DNA of 64,000 bases from CAHJXF01 sp038225855 (GCA_038225855.1 JBBRQU010000007.1:1-64000), one strand, 5' to 3'; numbered from the stretch's first letter, positions 7,833-17,157 are shown. Notes: generated by a model from the letters alone, not told the origin. Made by a program: numbers and translations.

Positions 7833-8990
7833 ATGAAGATACGCATCATCGGCGGCGGTCCCTCGGGACTGTTCTATGCATACCTGATGAAACGCGGCGA
7901 CGGGCGTCACGACATCCGCGTATACGAGCGCGATCCCGAGAACGCGACCTACGGATGGGGCGTGGTCTTCTCGGACGTTGCGCTCGCGTTCGTGCGCGAC
8001 ATCGCGCCCGAACTCTACGACGCGATGACCGCGCATCAGGAAATCTTCGACGAGATGGCGGTCGTGCATCGCGGCGTGCACGTCACGCTCGCGCACAACA
8101 CCTTCCATCGCATGGCGCGCATCGATCTCTTGAAAGCGCTGCACGCGCAATGCCGCAAGGTCGGCGGGGAGATCGCGTTCGATCAACGAATCGATGACCC
8201 GGCCGATCTTGGCGCTTGCGACCTGATCGTCGCGGCCGACGGCTCCAACAGCGCGATCCGCACGCGGCTTCGCGAGCACTTTCGCCCCACGCTCGACGAG
8301 CGTCCCAACCTGCTCGCGTGGTACGGCACGACGCAGCTCTTCGACGCGCTGTCGCTGATCTTCCGGCAGAACGACGACGGCCTCTTGATTGCGCACACCT
8401 ATCGCTTCAGCCGCACCCACAGCACTTTTCTGGTCGAATGCGATCCCGCGACGTTCGCGAAGTCGGGGCTGGACCGCATGAGCGAAGCCGAAAGCCTGGC
8501 GTATTGCGAGCGGGTTTTCACCGAGGACCTCCAAGGTCACAAGCTGTTGTCGAATCGCTCCAACTGGTTTCGCTACACGATCGTCAAGAACGAGCGTTGG
8601 CACCACGACCACATCGTGCTGCTCGGCGACGCGCTGCGCACCGGGCATCCTTCGGTGGGCTCGGGTACGCGCCTCGCGATGCAGGACTCGATCGCGCTCT
8701 ACGACGCTTACCAGACCTGCGGCGACGACGTGCCCACCATGCTCGCCGAGTTCGTGCGCATTCGTCAGCCGGGATCGGACGCGTTGCAGAAGGCCGCGAT
8801 CAAGAGCACCGAGTGGTACGAGAATCTTGGGCCCAAGCTCTCGCTCGACCCGATTTCGTTCGCCTACGATTACGTGACCCGAAGCGGCCGGGTCGATCAT
8901 GCGGATGTGCGCAAACGCGATCCCGAACTCGCATGTGCGTACGAGAAGCTGCACGCTGAGTTGTCGTTCGACCCTGCGCCAGCCGGATAG
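7833..8990 (+). CDS. FAD monooxygenase, salicylyl/anthraniloyl-CoA hydroxylase-like
   Basis: 385 residues. The FAD-binding N-terminus KIRIIGGGPSGLFYAYLMK has the GxGxxG fold. GWGVVFSD is diagnostic for the group related to salicylyl-CoA 5-hydroxylase and the monooxygenase half of anthraniloyl-CoA monooxygenase. The second FAD motif is DHIVLLGDALRTGHPSVGSG. The enzyme is a single domain and lacks the C-terminal reductase part of the anthraniloyl-CoA enzymes. The next gene encodes an aryl-AMP ligase, so a CoA-bound hydroxybenzoate substrate is a reasonable inference, giving gentisyl-CoA from salicylate. Confidence 0.8.
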   Translation: MKIRIIGGGPSGLFYAYLMKRGDGRHDIRVYERDPENATYGWGVVFSDVALAFVRDIAPELYDAMTAHQEIFDEMAVVHRGVHVTLAHNTFHRMARIDLLKALHAQCRKVGGEIAFDQRIDDPADLGACDLIVAADGSNSAIRTRLREHFRPTLDERPNLLAWYGTTQLFDALSLIFRQNDDGLLIAHTYRFSRTHSTFLVECDPATFAKSGLDRMSEAESLAYCERVFTEDLQGHKLLSNRSNWFRYTIVKNERWHHDHIVLLGDALRTGHPSVGSGTRLAMQDSIALYDAYQTCGDDVPTMLAEFVRIRQPGSDALQKAAIKSTEWYENLGPKLSLDPISFAYDYVTRSGRVDHADVRKRDPELACAYEKLHAELSFDPAPAG

Positions 8991-9009
8991 CATGCAACTC
9001 GCGGCAAGC

Positions 9010-9120
9010 TCGTCTCTCTGGCGAAGGCCGGGGCCCAAGTTTGGCGATTCACGACAACATACGGAAACACTTGGACCCCGGCCCCCGGCCTTCGCCGGGG
9101 CAGGCTCCGCCGGGGAGACG
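9010..9120. repeat. REP-like palindromic element (copy 1)
   Basis: Two facing arms, CTGGCGAAGGCCGGGGCCC and GGCCCCCGGCCTTCGCCGGG, are separated by about 45 bp that includes CAAG and CTTGG edges. Four related elements occur in this window. Here it fills the gap before the AMP-ligase gene. Confidence 0.75.
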
Positions 9121-9139
9121 GCTCAATAGCGAGGTCCCC

Positions 9140-10789
9140 ATGCTCGAAGGCAGCGTCCCCTGGCCCGAAGAACTCGCAACGCGCTATCGCGAGGCAGGTC
9201 TGTGGGAAGACCTCACCGTGACCGCCATGGTCGAGCGCACGGCGCGGCGCACGCCCAACAAGACCGCCATCATTGCGGGTGATCGCCACATCACCTATGC
9301 GGCGCTGAAGTGGGACGTCGATCGCCTTGCCGCCGCGCTCCACGCGCGCGGCTTGCGTGCGGAAGATCGCGTCGTCGTGCAGTTGCCCAACATTCCCGAG
9401 TTCGTCACGGTCTATCTCGCGCTCAACCGCATCGGCGCGATCCCGGTGATGGCGCTGCGCGCGCACCGGCACGCGGAAGTGCGCCACTTCATTCGCGCCT
9501 CGGGCGCGGTCGCTTATGTGATCGCCGACGCGGTCGGCAACTTCGACTATCGGACGATGGCGGCCGAAATGCAGTTGGAGTTTCCCGCGCTCGCCCACGT
9601 CATCGTCGCGGGTGTTGCGCACGCGGGGCAGGTGTCGTTACAGGGCCTGATCGACGCGTTCGATGAAAGCGCTAGCGCCGCCACCGAAGCCTGGTTGACG
9701 AACATGCGCATCGAACCGATGGCCGTCAGCACGATGCTGCTTTCGGGCGGCACGACCTCGATGTCGAAGCTCATCCCGCGCACCCACAACGACTACGTGC
9801 TCAATGCGCGCCTCTGCGGCGCCGCCGCCGGCTTCGGACCCGACACGGTCTTCATGGCGATCCTGCCGCTGGGCCACAACTACAACCTCGCTTCGCCGGG
9901 CATCCTTGCGACGTTCTACTACGGAGGCACGGTCGTGATCGCACCCTCGAGCGATGCGGACGCGATCTTCTGTCTGGTCGAGCGCGAACGCGTGAGCGTG
10001 ATCGCGGCGGCCGTGCCGTTGATCTCCAACTGGATCAACAGCCACGTGCCGCAGCGCTTCGACCTGTCGTCGTTGAAGGTCGTGCAGAACGGCGGCGCGC
10101 GCCTGCCGCCCGAGTTGCGCGCGCGATTGCGCGAGCGCCTCGGCTGCACGCCGCAGGAGATCTACGGCACCGCCGAGGGCCTGATCAACATGACGCGCCT
10201 CGACGATCCCGACGACGTTCTGCTCGAAAGCTCGGGCGCGCCGGTGTCCGACTTCGACGAGATCAAGGTGGTCGACGACAGCGATCGCGAAGTCGCCGAC
10301 GGCGAGTCGGGCGAACTGCTCACGCGCGGGCCGTACACGATTCGCGGCTACTACAATGCGCCCGACAAAAATCGTGAGGCCTTCACCGCCGATGGCTTCT
10401 ATCGCATGGGCGACATCGTGAAGAAGCGCGGCCGCACCGTGTACACCGAAGGCCGCCGCAAGGATCTCGTCAATCGCGGCGGCGAGAAGATCAGTTGCGA
10501 AGAAGTCGAGAATCTGATCTTCTCGCACCCCGGCGTGAAGGCGGTCGTGCTGGTGGCGATGCCCGATCCGGTGTTCGGCGAGAAGGCGTGCGCGTGCGTG
10601 ATCATGAAGCCCGGCGAGACCCTCACGCTCGACGAGCTGACGACGTTTCTTCGCACCAGGCAGATCGCCTCGTTCAAGCTGCCCGAGCGCCTCGAAGTGA
10701 TGGACCAGTTTCCGATCAGCCCGGTCGGCAAAATCATGAAGCGCGAGCTGCGCGAAATCATCGCGGCGAAGGTGACTGGCAGCGGGTAG
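9140..10789 (+). CDS. Aryl acid-AMP ligase (salicylate/2,3-dihydroxybenzoate type)
   Basis: 549 residues of the ANL adenylate-forming superfamily, closest in style to EntE/DhbE and to salicylyl-AMP ligases. The ATP loop is LLSGGTTSMSKLIPRTHNDY (the EntE/DhbE family normally reads SGGTTGxxKLIPRTHxDY). YGTAEGLINMTRLDDP, the hinge GRRKDLVNRGGEKIS and the catalytic-lysine region PVGKIMKREL are also present. It activates an aromatic acid as an acyl-AMP for transfer to CoA or a carrier. Start 9140 follows a GAGG ribosome site; an upstream TTG-initiated frame runs through the REP element and is rejected. No carrier protein or siderophore synthetase is adjacent, so catabolism is favoured over siderophore synthesis. 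Confidence 0.82.
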   Translation: MLEGSVPWPEELATRYREAGLWEDLTVTAMVERTARRTPNKTAIIAGDRHITYAALKWDVDRLAAALHARGLRAEDRVVVQLPNIPEFVTVYLALNRIGAIPVMALRAHRHAEVRHFIRASGAVAYVIADAVGNFDYRTMAAEMQLEFPALAHVIVAGVAHAGQVSLQGLIDAFDESASAATEAWLTNMRIEPMAVSTMLLSGGTTSMSKLIPRTHNDYVLNARLCGAAAGFGPDTVFMAILPLGHNYNLASPGILATFYYGGTVVIAPSSDADAIFCLVERERVSVIAAAVPLISNWINSHVPQRFDLSSLKVVQNGGARLPPELRARLRERLGCTPQEIYGTAEGLINMTRLDDPDDVLLESSGAPVSDFDEIKVVDDSDREVADGESGELLTRGPYTIRGYYNAPDKNREAFTADGFYRMGDIVKKRGRTVYTEGRRKDLVNRGGEKISCEEVENLIFSHPGVKAVVLVAMPDPVFGEKACACVIMKPGETLTLDELTTFLRTRQIASFKLPERLEVMDQFPISPVGKIMKRELREIIAAKVTGSG

Positions 10790-10827
10790 GACGACCGCCA
10801 CGCGCGAACCAACGCGCAACCCTAGGA

Positions 10828-11312
10828 TCAAGGCTTCACGAATTTCAGTACGAACTCGTCTTTCTTCTGCGGCGGGGTGGGGGTTTCGCGGTCGCGCGGG
10901 TCTTCCGGGTTGCGCAGGAACATGCCTTGCTCGCCAAGCCTGAATCCGGCCGCCATGACTTCGCGCGCCACGAAATCTTCCTCGACGCGATGAAGCGTGT
11001 CGGACTCGGAGATGCCGGTGCCCTTGCGACCCGCGTGATCGGCGATCATGTAGATGCCGCCGGGTTGGAGCGCCGCGAAGATCGCCTTGTTCATCGCGGC
11101 GCGATCGACGCCGAGGTGGCCGAGGTCGTGATCGTTGTACATCAGCGTCACGAGATCGAGCTTTTGCGACGCCAGCTCGGGCGGCACGGGATCGTCGAAG
11201 ATACGCGCGACCGCCACGATGTTGGGGACCGACTTGGCGACCCGACGGCAAGCGCGAAGAGCAACGCGGCGCACAGACGTCGCGGTGTATCGGCGATGGC
11301 GAGCGGGCACAT
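10828..11312 (-). pseudogene. Exported methyltransferase, internal deletion
   Basis: A start MCPLAIADTPRRLCAALLFA (signal peptide) is preceded by GGAG. After about 26 codons the frame must change to continue in VAKSVPNIVAVARIFDDPVP, then LDLVTLMYNDHDLGHLG and LQPGGIYMIADHAG to the C-terminus. The latter is the C-terminal half of a COG4798-like secreted SAM-dependent methyltransferase. The middle, about 100 residues with the SAM-binding motif, is missing. So this is an internal deletion with a frame change, and catalysis is lost. Confidence 0.65.
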
Positions 11313-11587
11313 ATGGAAATCTCCAGACACAAGGCGCGAACGCCCGATGTCATTAGGAGATCGAACGCAAAGCCTTGGTTCCCGAATCGCATCGGTGCGC
11401 AGCGCCGCTCAGGCATGAACCAGATGTGGCAAAGCTTGGTCGCCTCGCCCGGCGCGTTTCTTGTGGCAATCCCGCATGACCTACGATAAGTGGTAGCCGG
11501 ATCGGCGCATTTCGCCACGTCAGCGCCCCGACAAACAGGAAGAGGCGCGCGGTTCACCGCCAGGTTCGCGCGCCCTGCAATCATTCA

Positions 11588-12871
11588 ATGAAGGTCATCG
11601 CGAGCGAGATCAGCGCGGATAGTCTCGCCGACATCGGCAAGACGCTTTCCGATCGAACGGTGCGCAGTGTCGCGGCGATCCTTCGCGCCGTGCGCGCGCA
11701 CCTGGGTATGGACATCGCTTTCGTCTCGGAGTTTGTCGGCGAGCAACGATACTTTCGGTACGTCGATTCAAAGCAGGAGCAGACGTTGCTGCGCGCCGGC
11801 GACGCGCGACCGCTCGAAGACGATTACTGTCTGCGAGTCGTCGAGGGGCGGCTTCCCGAATTGATCGTCGACACCGCGCGTGTGCCCGAGGCGATGGCCT
11901 TGCCGATGACGACCATCGCGCCGATCGGCTCGCATTTGAGCGTGCCGATCCGATTGAAGAACGGTCGCGTGTACGGCACGTTCTGTTGCTTCAGTTTCTA
12001 TCCCGACCTGACGCTGACCCAGCGCGACCTGCATTTCATGCGCGCGTTCGCGGACGTGGTCGCGCATCAGATCGACCAGGAATTGGAAGCCAATACGTCG
12101 CACAAGGAGAAGACCGATCGCATCGCGGCGGCGCTCGCGCAGAATCAACCGTCTATCGTGTTTCAGCCGATGGTCGCTCTGGAGGGTCGCGCGCGCGTGG
12201 TCGGACTCGAATGCCTGGCGCGCTTCGAGGTGGAAGCGGATCGCATGCCGCCGCGTGGTCCCGCGCTCTGGTTTGCCGAGGCCGCCGCAATCGGCAAGGG
12301 TCCGGCACTGGAACTGCAGGCGATCGGCAACGGGCTGCGTGCATTGGCGTCGGTGGAACTCCCCGACGACATCTGCGCGTGGCTCAACCTGTCGGCGCTG
12401 ACCTTGCTCGGTGGCGGCCTGACCGAACACCTCGAAGGCTTTCCGCTGTCGCGCGTGGTGCTCGAATTGACCGAGCACGATCACGTCGAGGACTACCCCG
12501 CGCTCAACCAGGCCTTGCGCCCGTTGCGCGACCAAGGCGCGCGCATCGCGATCGACGACGCCGGCGCCGGTTATTCGAGCCTGGCGCACATCCTCCATGT
12601 CGCGCCCGAGTTCATCAAGCTCGACCTGAGCCTCACGCGCCACATCGACGTCGACAAGAAGCGCCGCGCACTCGCCGCGGCACTGATCGAGTTCGGCCGA
12701 CAGAGCGAATGCGAGATCGTTGCCGAAGGGGTCGAGACGGCAGCCGAGCTGGGCGAACTGCGGCGCCTGGGCGCGCAGTTCGCCCAGGGCTATTTCATCT
12801 GCGAGCCGGTCGCAAGCGGGCAACTCGAAGCGACCCTGCTCGGGTTGTCTCGCGCCTACGCTCGCGGATAG
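11588..12871 (+). CDS. GAF-EAL c-di-GMP phosphodiesterase
   Basis: 427 residues. An N-terminal GAF sensor (about 20-165, with GMDIAFVSEFVGEQRYFRYV) precedes an EAL domain (about 185-425). The EAL signature is written ECL (VGLECLARF), with the catalytic Glu kept. The other phosphodiesterase residues are visible: Asn in WLNLSA, Glu in LELTEHD, Asp-Asp in AIDDAGAGYSSL, Lys in FIKLDLSL, and EGVET. Cleavage of c-di-GMP to pGpG is therefore likely. There are no membrane segments or GGDEF, so it is a cytoplasmic sensor. It stands alone. Confidence 0.87.
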   Translation: MKVIASEISADSLADIGKTLSDRTVRSVAAILRAVRAHLGMDIAFVSEFVGEQRYFRYVDSKQEQTLLRAGDARPLEDDYCLRVVEGRLPELIVDTARVPEAMALPMTTIAPIGSHLSVPIRLKNGRVYGTFCCFSFYPDLTLTQRDLHFMRAFADVVAHQIDQELEANTSHKEKTDRIAAALAQNQPSIVFQPMVALEGRARVVGLECLARFEVEADRMPPRGPALWFAEAAAIGKGPALELQAIGNGLRALASVELPDDICAWLNLSALTLLGGGLTEHLEGFPLSRVVLELTEHDHVEDYPALNQALRPLRDQGARIAIDDAGAGYSSLAHILHVAPEFIKLDLSLTRHIDVDKKRRALAAALIEFGRQSECEIVAEGVETAAELGELRRLGAQFAQGYFICEPVASGQLEATLLGLSRAYARG

Positions 12872-12882
12872 GTTCCAAGCCT

Positions 12883-13734
12883 TCAATCGGTCACGGCAAC
12901 CAGCAGACTCGCGTCTCGGGTCGGATGCGGCACGCGACGCATGGCAACCGAGAAGCAGCGACTCATCAAGTCTTCGGTCATGGTCTCAGCCGTGGGGCCG
13001 CAGGCGAACAGACATCCCTCTTTCATCAACGCCACGTGGTCGGCGTACATCGATGCGAGATTCGGATCGTGCAACACCACGACGACTGCGACACCCCGGT
13101 TCTGCGCGAGATCGCGAATCGCTTTGAAGGCGGCGTGCTGGTGTGCGATATCGAGCATCGCCGAAGGCTCGTCGAGCAGCAATGCGCACGGCGCGTGGTC
13201 GCCGGCGTCATCGGCATTCGCATCGGCATTCGCATCGACCTGCATGATCTGCGCGATCACGCGCGCGAGCATCACGCGCGCGCGCTCGCCTCCCGACAGC
13301 GTCGGATAACTGCGCAGCGCGAGATGCAATGCGTCGGTGCGACGCAGAGCTTCGCGCGCCACGCTGCGGTCGACGGCGCCGGGATTGCCGCCGCACCAGG
13401 GCGCGCGTCCGAGCAAGACGATCTCGAGCGCGGTGAACGCGAAGGCGAGCGTGGTCTCTTGCGGGAGCACCGCGCGCCGGCGCGCCTGTTCGAGTGCGGA
13501 CCATGCGCCCAACGCGCGATCGTTCAGCAGCACGTCGCCGCGGTCGGGCTTCACGTCGCCCGACATGAGCTTGAGCAGCGTCGACTTACCCGCGCCGTTC
13601 TCGCCCATCAGCGCGAGGACTTCGCCTTGCCGCACGACCAGCGAGACGTCATCGACGATGCGCCGCTCGACGCCCCCGATGCGGCGCGCGACCGTTGCGT
13701 TGCGCACCTCGAAGACCGGCGCCTCGGCGTTCAT
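12883..13734 (-). CDS. hmuV: Heme ABC transporter ATP-binding protein
   Basis: 283 residues. Walker A GENGAGKST, signature LSGGERARV, Walker B ALLLDEPSAMLD and the switch His in VVLHDPNLA are all present. Order and length fit HmuV, the ATPase of heme or siderophore importers. The ATG overlaps the hmuU stop (ATGA). Between signature and Walker B is an Asp/Ala repeat (DANADANADD) from a 12-bp tandem repeat near 13212-13238, a likely slippage product tolerated in a loop. Specificity for heme rather than another chelate is inferred. Confidence 0.82.
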   Translation of the reverse strand: MNAEAPVFEVRNATVARRIGGVERRIVDDVSLVVRQGEVLALMGENGAGKSTLLKLMSGDVKPDRGDVLLNDRALGAWSALEQARRRAVLPQETTLAFAFTALEIVLLGRAPWCGGNPGAVDRSVAREALRRTDALHLALRSYPTLSGGERARVMLARVIAQIMQVDANADANADDAGDHAPCALLLDEPSAMLDIAHQHAAFKAIRDLAQNRGVAVVVVLHDPNLASMYADHVALMKEGCLFACGPTAETMTEDLMSRCFSVAMRRVPHPTRDASLLVAVTD

Positions 13735-14816
13735 GCGAGACCCTCGCGGTGATGCACCAGCAGCCACAGGAAGAACGGTGCGCCGATCAGTGCGGTGACG
13801 ATCCCGATCGGTAACTCGGCGGGCGCGACCACGACGCGTGCGAGCAGATCGGCGGCCAAGAGCAGCGTTGCGCCCAGAAGAGCCGCGCCGGGAATCACGA
13901 TGCGGTGATCGGGCCCGCAGACCAGACGCACGACGTGCGGCGCGACCAGCGCGACGAAGCCGATCACGCCACACGCGGCGACGAGGACGCCCGCCAACAG
14001 GGCCGACAGCGCGATCGCGTTGCGCTTCAGCGCCTGCGTATCGAAGCCGAGGTGACGCGCCTCGCTGTCGCCCAGCAGCAGCGCGTTGAGTCCCGGTCCC
14101 AGGCGCACGAGCACGATGCAGACGAGCGCGACGAGGATCGCGATCACACCGACCTGATCGAGCGTCGCGCCGGCGAGGCTGCCGAAGTTCCAGAAGCTGA
14201 TATTGCGCAACTGCTCGTTGCTCGCGATCGTCGTGAAGACGCCGATGCCCGAGAAGGCGAGCGCATTGATCGCGATGCCCGCGAGCAACATCGTCGTCAG
14301 CGATGTGCGACCTTCGTGCGTGGATACGCGATACAGGAGCAGGGTGGCGACGAGGCCGCCGACGAATCCCGCGATCGGCAGCGTCAGGGCGCCCGCGATC
14401 GTCGCGAAGCCCGCAAGGACTGTAGAGCCCAGCACGATGACACCGGTGACCGCGAGTGCCGCGCCGCTCGACACGCCGATCAGCATCGGGTCGGCCAAGG
14501 GATTGCGAAACACGCCTTGCAGCACCGCGCCGGCCGCGCCGAGCCCCGCGCCCGCCGCGACGCCGAGCACGATGCGCGGCAGGCGGATGGCCAGCAGCAC
14601 GGCCGAGGTTTGCCGGGTGACGTCGTCGGGCAGCGGCGCTCCGAACGACGATGCGATGATCGCCACGATCTGTCGCAACGAGATCGCGACCGCGCCGGTC
14701 TGGATCGCAAGCACGCCGATGACGAACAACAGCGCCGCGAGAACCGCGAGCGCGACCGCGGGGCGCACGCGCCACGACGAGCCATCGACTGCCGTTACCC
14801 ACGATGCGCTATTCAT
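13731..14816 (-). CDS. hmuU: Heme/siderophore ABC transporter permease (FecCD family)
   Basis: 361 residues with about nine or ten membrane helices and the FecCD blocks RLPRIVLGVAAGAGLGAAGA, FRNPLADPMLIGVSSGA and GFVALVAPHVVRL. It imports an iron chelate or heme from a periplasmic binding protein. The usual hmuT gene is not next to it: upstream is a divergent GST gene and downstream only hmuV. The binding protein must be encoded elsewhere, or the operon has lost it. It could instead be a cobalamin permease. Confidence 0.82.
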   Translation of the reverse strand: MNSASWVTAVDGSSWRVRPAVALAVLAALLFVIGVLAIQTGAVAISLRQIVAIIASSFGAPLPDDVTRQTSAVLLAIRLPRIVLGVAAGAGLGAAGAVLQGVFRNPLADPMLIGVSSGAALAVTGVIVLGSTVLAGFATIAGALTLPIAGFVGGLVATLLLYRVSTHEGRTSLTTMLLAGIAINALAFSGIGVFTTIASNEQLRNISFWNFGSLAGATLDQVGVIAILVALVCIVLVRLGPGLNALLLGDSEARHLGFDTQALKRNAIALSALLAGVLVAACGVIGFVALVAPHVVRLVCGPDHRIVIPGAALLGATLLLAADLLARVVVAPAELPIGIVTALIGAPFFLWLLVHHREGLA

Positions 14817-14916
14817 CGAACGATGAGAGGTTGAACCGGATAGAAAGATGCACGCATGCAGTGTTGCATGGCTCGTACCCTAGAATCGCAGGCATCCCCT
14901 TGAACGCCGCGTCCCG

Positions 14917-15543
14917 ATGAAACTCTATTACATGCCCGCTGCCTGTTCGCTGTCCGTCCAGATCACGCTGCACGAACTGGATATGCCGCACACGCTGGTC
15001 TTCGTCGACAGCAAAACCAAGCAGCTCCCCGACGGCAGCGACTATCTCGCGATCAATCCGCGCGGGCAGGTGCCGGTGCTCGAACTCGACGACGGCAGCC
15101 GCTTCACCGAAGGGCCGGTGATCGTGCAATACCTCGCCGACAAGAGGCCCGGCAACACGCTGATGCCGCCTGCCGGCTCGATGGAACGCTATCGTGAAAT
15201 GGAGTGGCTCAACTATCTCTCATCCGAATTGCATCAACGTTTCTATTCGCTCTTCATTTACGTTCACCTGGCCGACGAGGCAAAACAGACTTTCCGTGCC
15301 GATCTCGACACGCGGCTCGCACACATCGCCGGCCAGCTCGGTGAACGCGCGTACCTGATGGCTAATGGATCCAGTTCGGCGTTCACCTCGGCCGACGGAT
15401 ATCTGTTCGCGATGCTGCGCTGGACGAGCTTTCTCAAGATCGACCTCGCCCGCTGGCCCAACCTCGTCGCGTATCGCGATCGCGTCGCGGCTCGGCCCGC
15501 GGTTCAGGCCGCGATGCGCGATGCGGGATTGTTGAAGGCGTGA
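14917..15543 (+). CDS. Glutathione S-transferase, beta-class-like
   Basis: 208 residues. The N-terminal thioredoxin fold carries YYMPAACSLS, with the Cys at position 10 that beta-class enzymes use. PRGQVPVLELDDG and ESxxI-like TEGPVIVQYLAD form the glutathione site, and the all-helical C-terminal domain follows. It probably conjugates or reduces small electrophiles with glutathione in the cytoplasm. The stop overlaps the GTG of the EamA gene, so the two are co-transcribed; a shared detoxification role is inference. Confidence 0.88.
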   Translation: MKLYYMPAACSLSVQITLHELDMPHTLVFVDSKTKQLPDGSDYLAINPRGQVPVLELDDGSRFTEGPVIVQYLADKRPGNTLMPPAGSMERYREMEWLNYLSSELHQRFYSLFIYVHLADEAKQTFRADLDTRLAHIAGQLGERAYLMANGSSSAFTSADGYLFAMLRWTSFLKIDLARWPNLVAYRDRVAARPAVQAAMRDAGLLKA

Positions 15544-16463
15544 CCGATCGCCGCCCGCATCTCGACGGCATCGCGATCGGCTTGATGCTCGCGTGCTGCA
15601 TCCTGTGGGGCCTGCAGCAGGTCGTCGTCAAGGCGACGTTGCCGGTGTTGCCGCCCTTCGTACAGGGCGCGGCGCGTTCAGCGATCGCCGCTGTGCTGCT
15701 GTGGGTATGGTCCGCTGCGCGTGGCATTGCGCTGTTCAAGCGCGACGGCACGCTGATAGCCGGACTCGCGGCGGGAACGCTGTTCGGGCTCGAATTCATC
15801 TGCATCTATGGCGCACTGACCTTGACCGATGCATCGCGCGTGTCGGTCTTCATCTACATGGCGCCGTTCGTCGTCGCATTGGGCCTGCCGCGTTTTGTCC
15901 CGGCGGAGCGCTTGTCGAGCATGCAGATGTTCGGCCTCGCATGCGCGTTCGCGGCGCTCGCCTTCGCGTTCCAGGAAGGCTTCACGTCGCCCCGGCGCAC
16001 GCAATGGCTGGGCGACGCGCTCGCGATCATGGCGGCGTTGCTGTGGGGCGCGACCACGCTGGTAGTCCGCGCGACGCGCCTCACATCGACTTCGCCCGAG
16101 AAGACGCTGTTCTATCAACTCGCCGTGTCGACCGTGGTGATTCATGCCGCGTCGCTGATCGCGGGCGAGCATTGGCCGGGCACGGCATTGCCGCTGTGGG
16201 CATGGGGATCGCTGGTCTTCCAATCGGTCGTCGTCGCGTTCGCGAGCTACCTCGCCTGGTTCTGGCTGCTGCGCCACTATCCAGCGACGCGCCTGTCGGC
16301 CTTCTCGTTTTTCACGCCGATGTTCGGCCTCGTCTTTGCGGCGCTTGCGCTTGGCGAAGCGATCAGTCTGCGGCTCACGGTCGCGCTCGTTTTCATCGCG
16401 ATCGGCATCTGGCTCGTCAATCGCAAGGCGACAATTCCCGCGGAGCAAACCGGCAATATCTGA
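15540..16463 (+). CDS. EamA-family (DMT) transporter
   Basis: 307 residues with ten predicted membrane helices in two EamA repeats. The first repeat begins IGLMLACCILWGLQQVVVKA and the second around WLGDALAIMAALLWGATTLV. Drug/metabolite transporters of this family export amino acids, nucleosides or other small molecules; the substrate cannot be read. The GTG start overlaps the GST stop. Confidence 0.88.
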   Translation: MTDRRPHLDGIAIGLMLACCILWGLQQVVVKATLPVLPPFVQGAARSAIAAVLLWVWSAARGIALFKRDGTLIAGLAAGTLFGLEFICIYGALTLTDASRVSVFIYMAPFVVALGLPRFVPAERLSSMQMFGLACAFAALAFAFQEGFTSPRRTQWLGDALAIMAALLWGATTLVVRATRLTSTSPEKTLFYQLAVSTVVIHAASLIAGEHWPGTALPLWAWGSLVFQSVVVAFASYLAWFWLLRHYPATRLSAFSFFTPMFGLVFAALALGEAISLRLTVALVFIAIGIWLVNRKATIPAEQTGNI

Positions 16464-16552
16464 CGACGTTCCTGAAAGCGGAACACCCCGCAAACCCGCA
16501 TGAATCGCGGCTTTCGTGGAAGTTGCACGAAATTTGCATTAGAGTGCGATGC

Positions 16553-17119
16553 ATGTTGCTCATCCTCGGACTCGACATCGCAGGACAACCCTTCCGCTGG
16601 CTCTCGCCAGAGGAAGCGGTGAGCTACAACGCAACCGGTAAGGTCGCGTGGTCGATCGGCGACCCAGTCGTGATCTTTCACGGCGGCTATAACCGGCTCG
16701 GCGTGCAGTCGATCATCGAGTCCGCGCCGATCATCGCCATCGCGCGCTCGGACGTCATGGCCGCGAAGGCGCTGGCCTATCCGCCGCTGGGCGACCGCAA
16801 CGATCTGCTGTTCAGGCGCGACCGTCACGTCTGCGCGTTCTGCGGCGACAAGTACGGGCGCGACAAGCTCACGCGCGACCACATCCTGCCGCGTTCGCGC
16901 GGCGGCAAGGATGCGTGGATGAATGTGGTCGCCGCGTGCCGTTACTGCAATCACAAGAAGGGCGCAAAGACGCCCGAGGAAGCGCACATGCCGCTGCACT
17001 ATCTGCCATATGCACCGTGCCGCTACGAGCACTTCCTGCTGTCGGGTCGCAACATCCTCGCCGATCAGATGGATTATTTGACGGCGATGCTGCCGGCGCA
17101 TTCGCGGTTGAACGGTTGA
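16553..17119 (+). CDS. HNH endonuclease
   Basis: 188 residues. The C-terminal half has the HNH fold with two Cys pairs for structural zinc: CAFCGDKYGRDKLTRDHILP and CRYCNHKKGA, with RDHILPRSRGG supplying the catalytic His. The N-terminal 90 residues (LDIAGQPFRWLSPEEAV) are typical of a stand-alone family in Proteobacteria whose job is unknown. An upstream in-frame extension into the EamA gene is rejected because this ATG begins the conserved sequence. Confidence 0.87.
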   Translation: MLLILGLDIAGQPFRWLSPEEAVSYNATGKVAWSIGDPVVIFHGGYNRLGVQSIIESAPIIAIARSDVMAAKALAYPPLGDRNDLLFRRDRHVCAFCGDKYGRDKLTRDHILPRSRGGKDAWMNVVAACRYCNHKKGAKTPEEAHMPLHYLPYAPCRYEHFLLSGRNILADQMDYLTAMLPAHSRLNG

Positions 17120-17131
17120 CCGGTTGACGGT

Positions 17132-17157
17132 CGAGTGATCCGCTTGCGGATCACTCG
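17132..17157. terminator. Bidirectional terminator hairpin
   Basis: Perfect 12-bp arms CGAGTGATCCGC and GCGGATCACTCG enclose a TT loop, placed exactly between the convergent HNH and membrane-protein genes. No strong T run follows, so efficiency is uncertain. Confidence 0.65.

Noticed and set aside
9140..10789. AMP ligase as part of a siderophore cluster
   Set aside because: No carrier, condensation or isochorismate genes are near; the partner gene is a catabolic-type monooxygenase.
9638..11584. 648-codon minus-strand frame opposite the AMP ligase
   Set aside because: Shadow frame; the ligase is on the plus strand with all motifs and a ribosome site.
13208..13240. Repeat GCATTCGCATCG as a regulatory element
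   Set aside because: It is in frame inside hmuV and encodes an Asp/Ala loop; simple slippage explains it.
15593..16552. N-terminal extension of the HNH nuclease frame
   Set aside because: It runs antisynchronously through the EamA gene; the family start lies at 16553.
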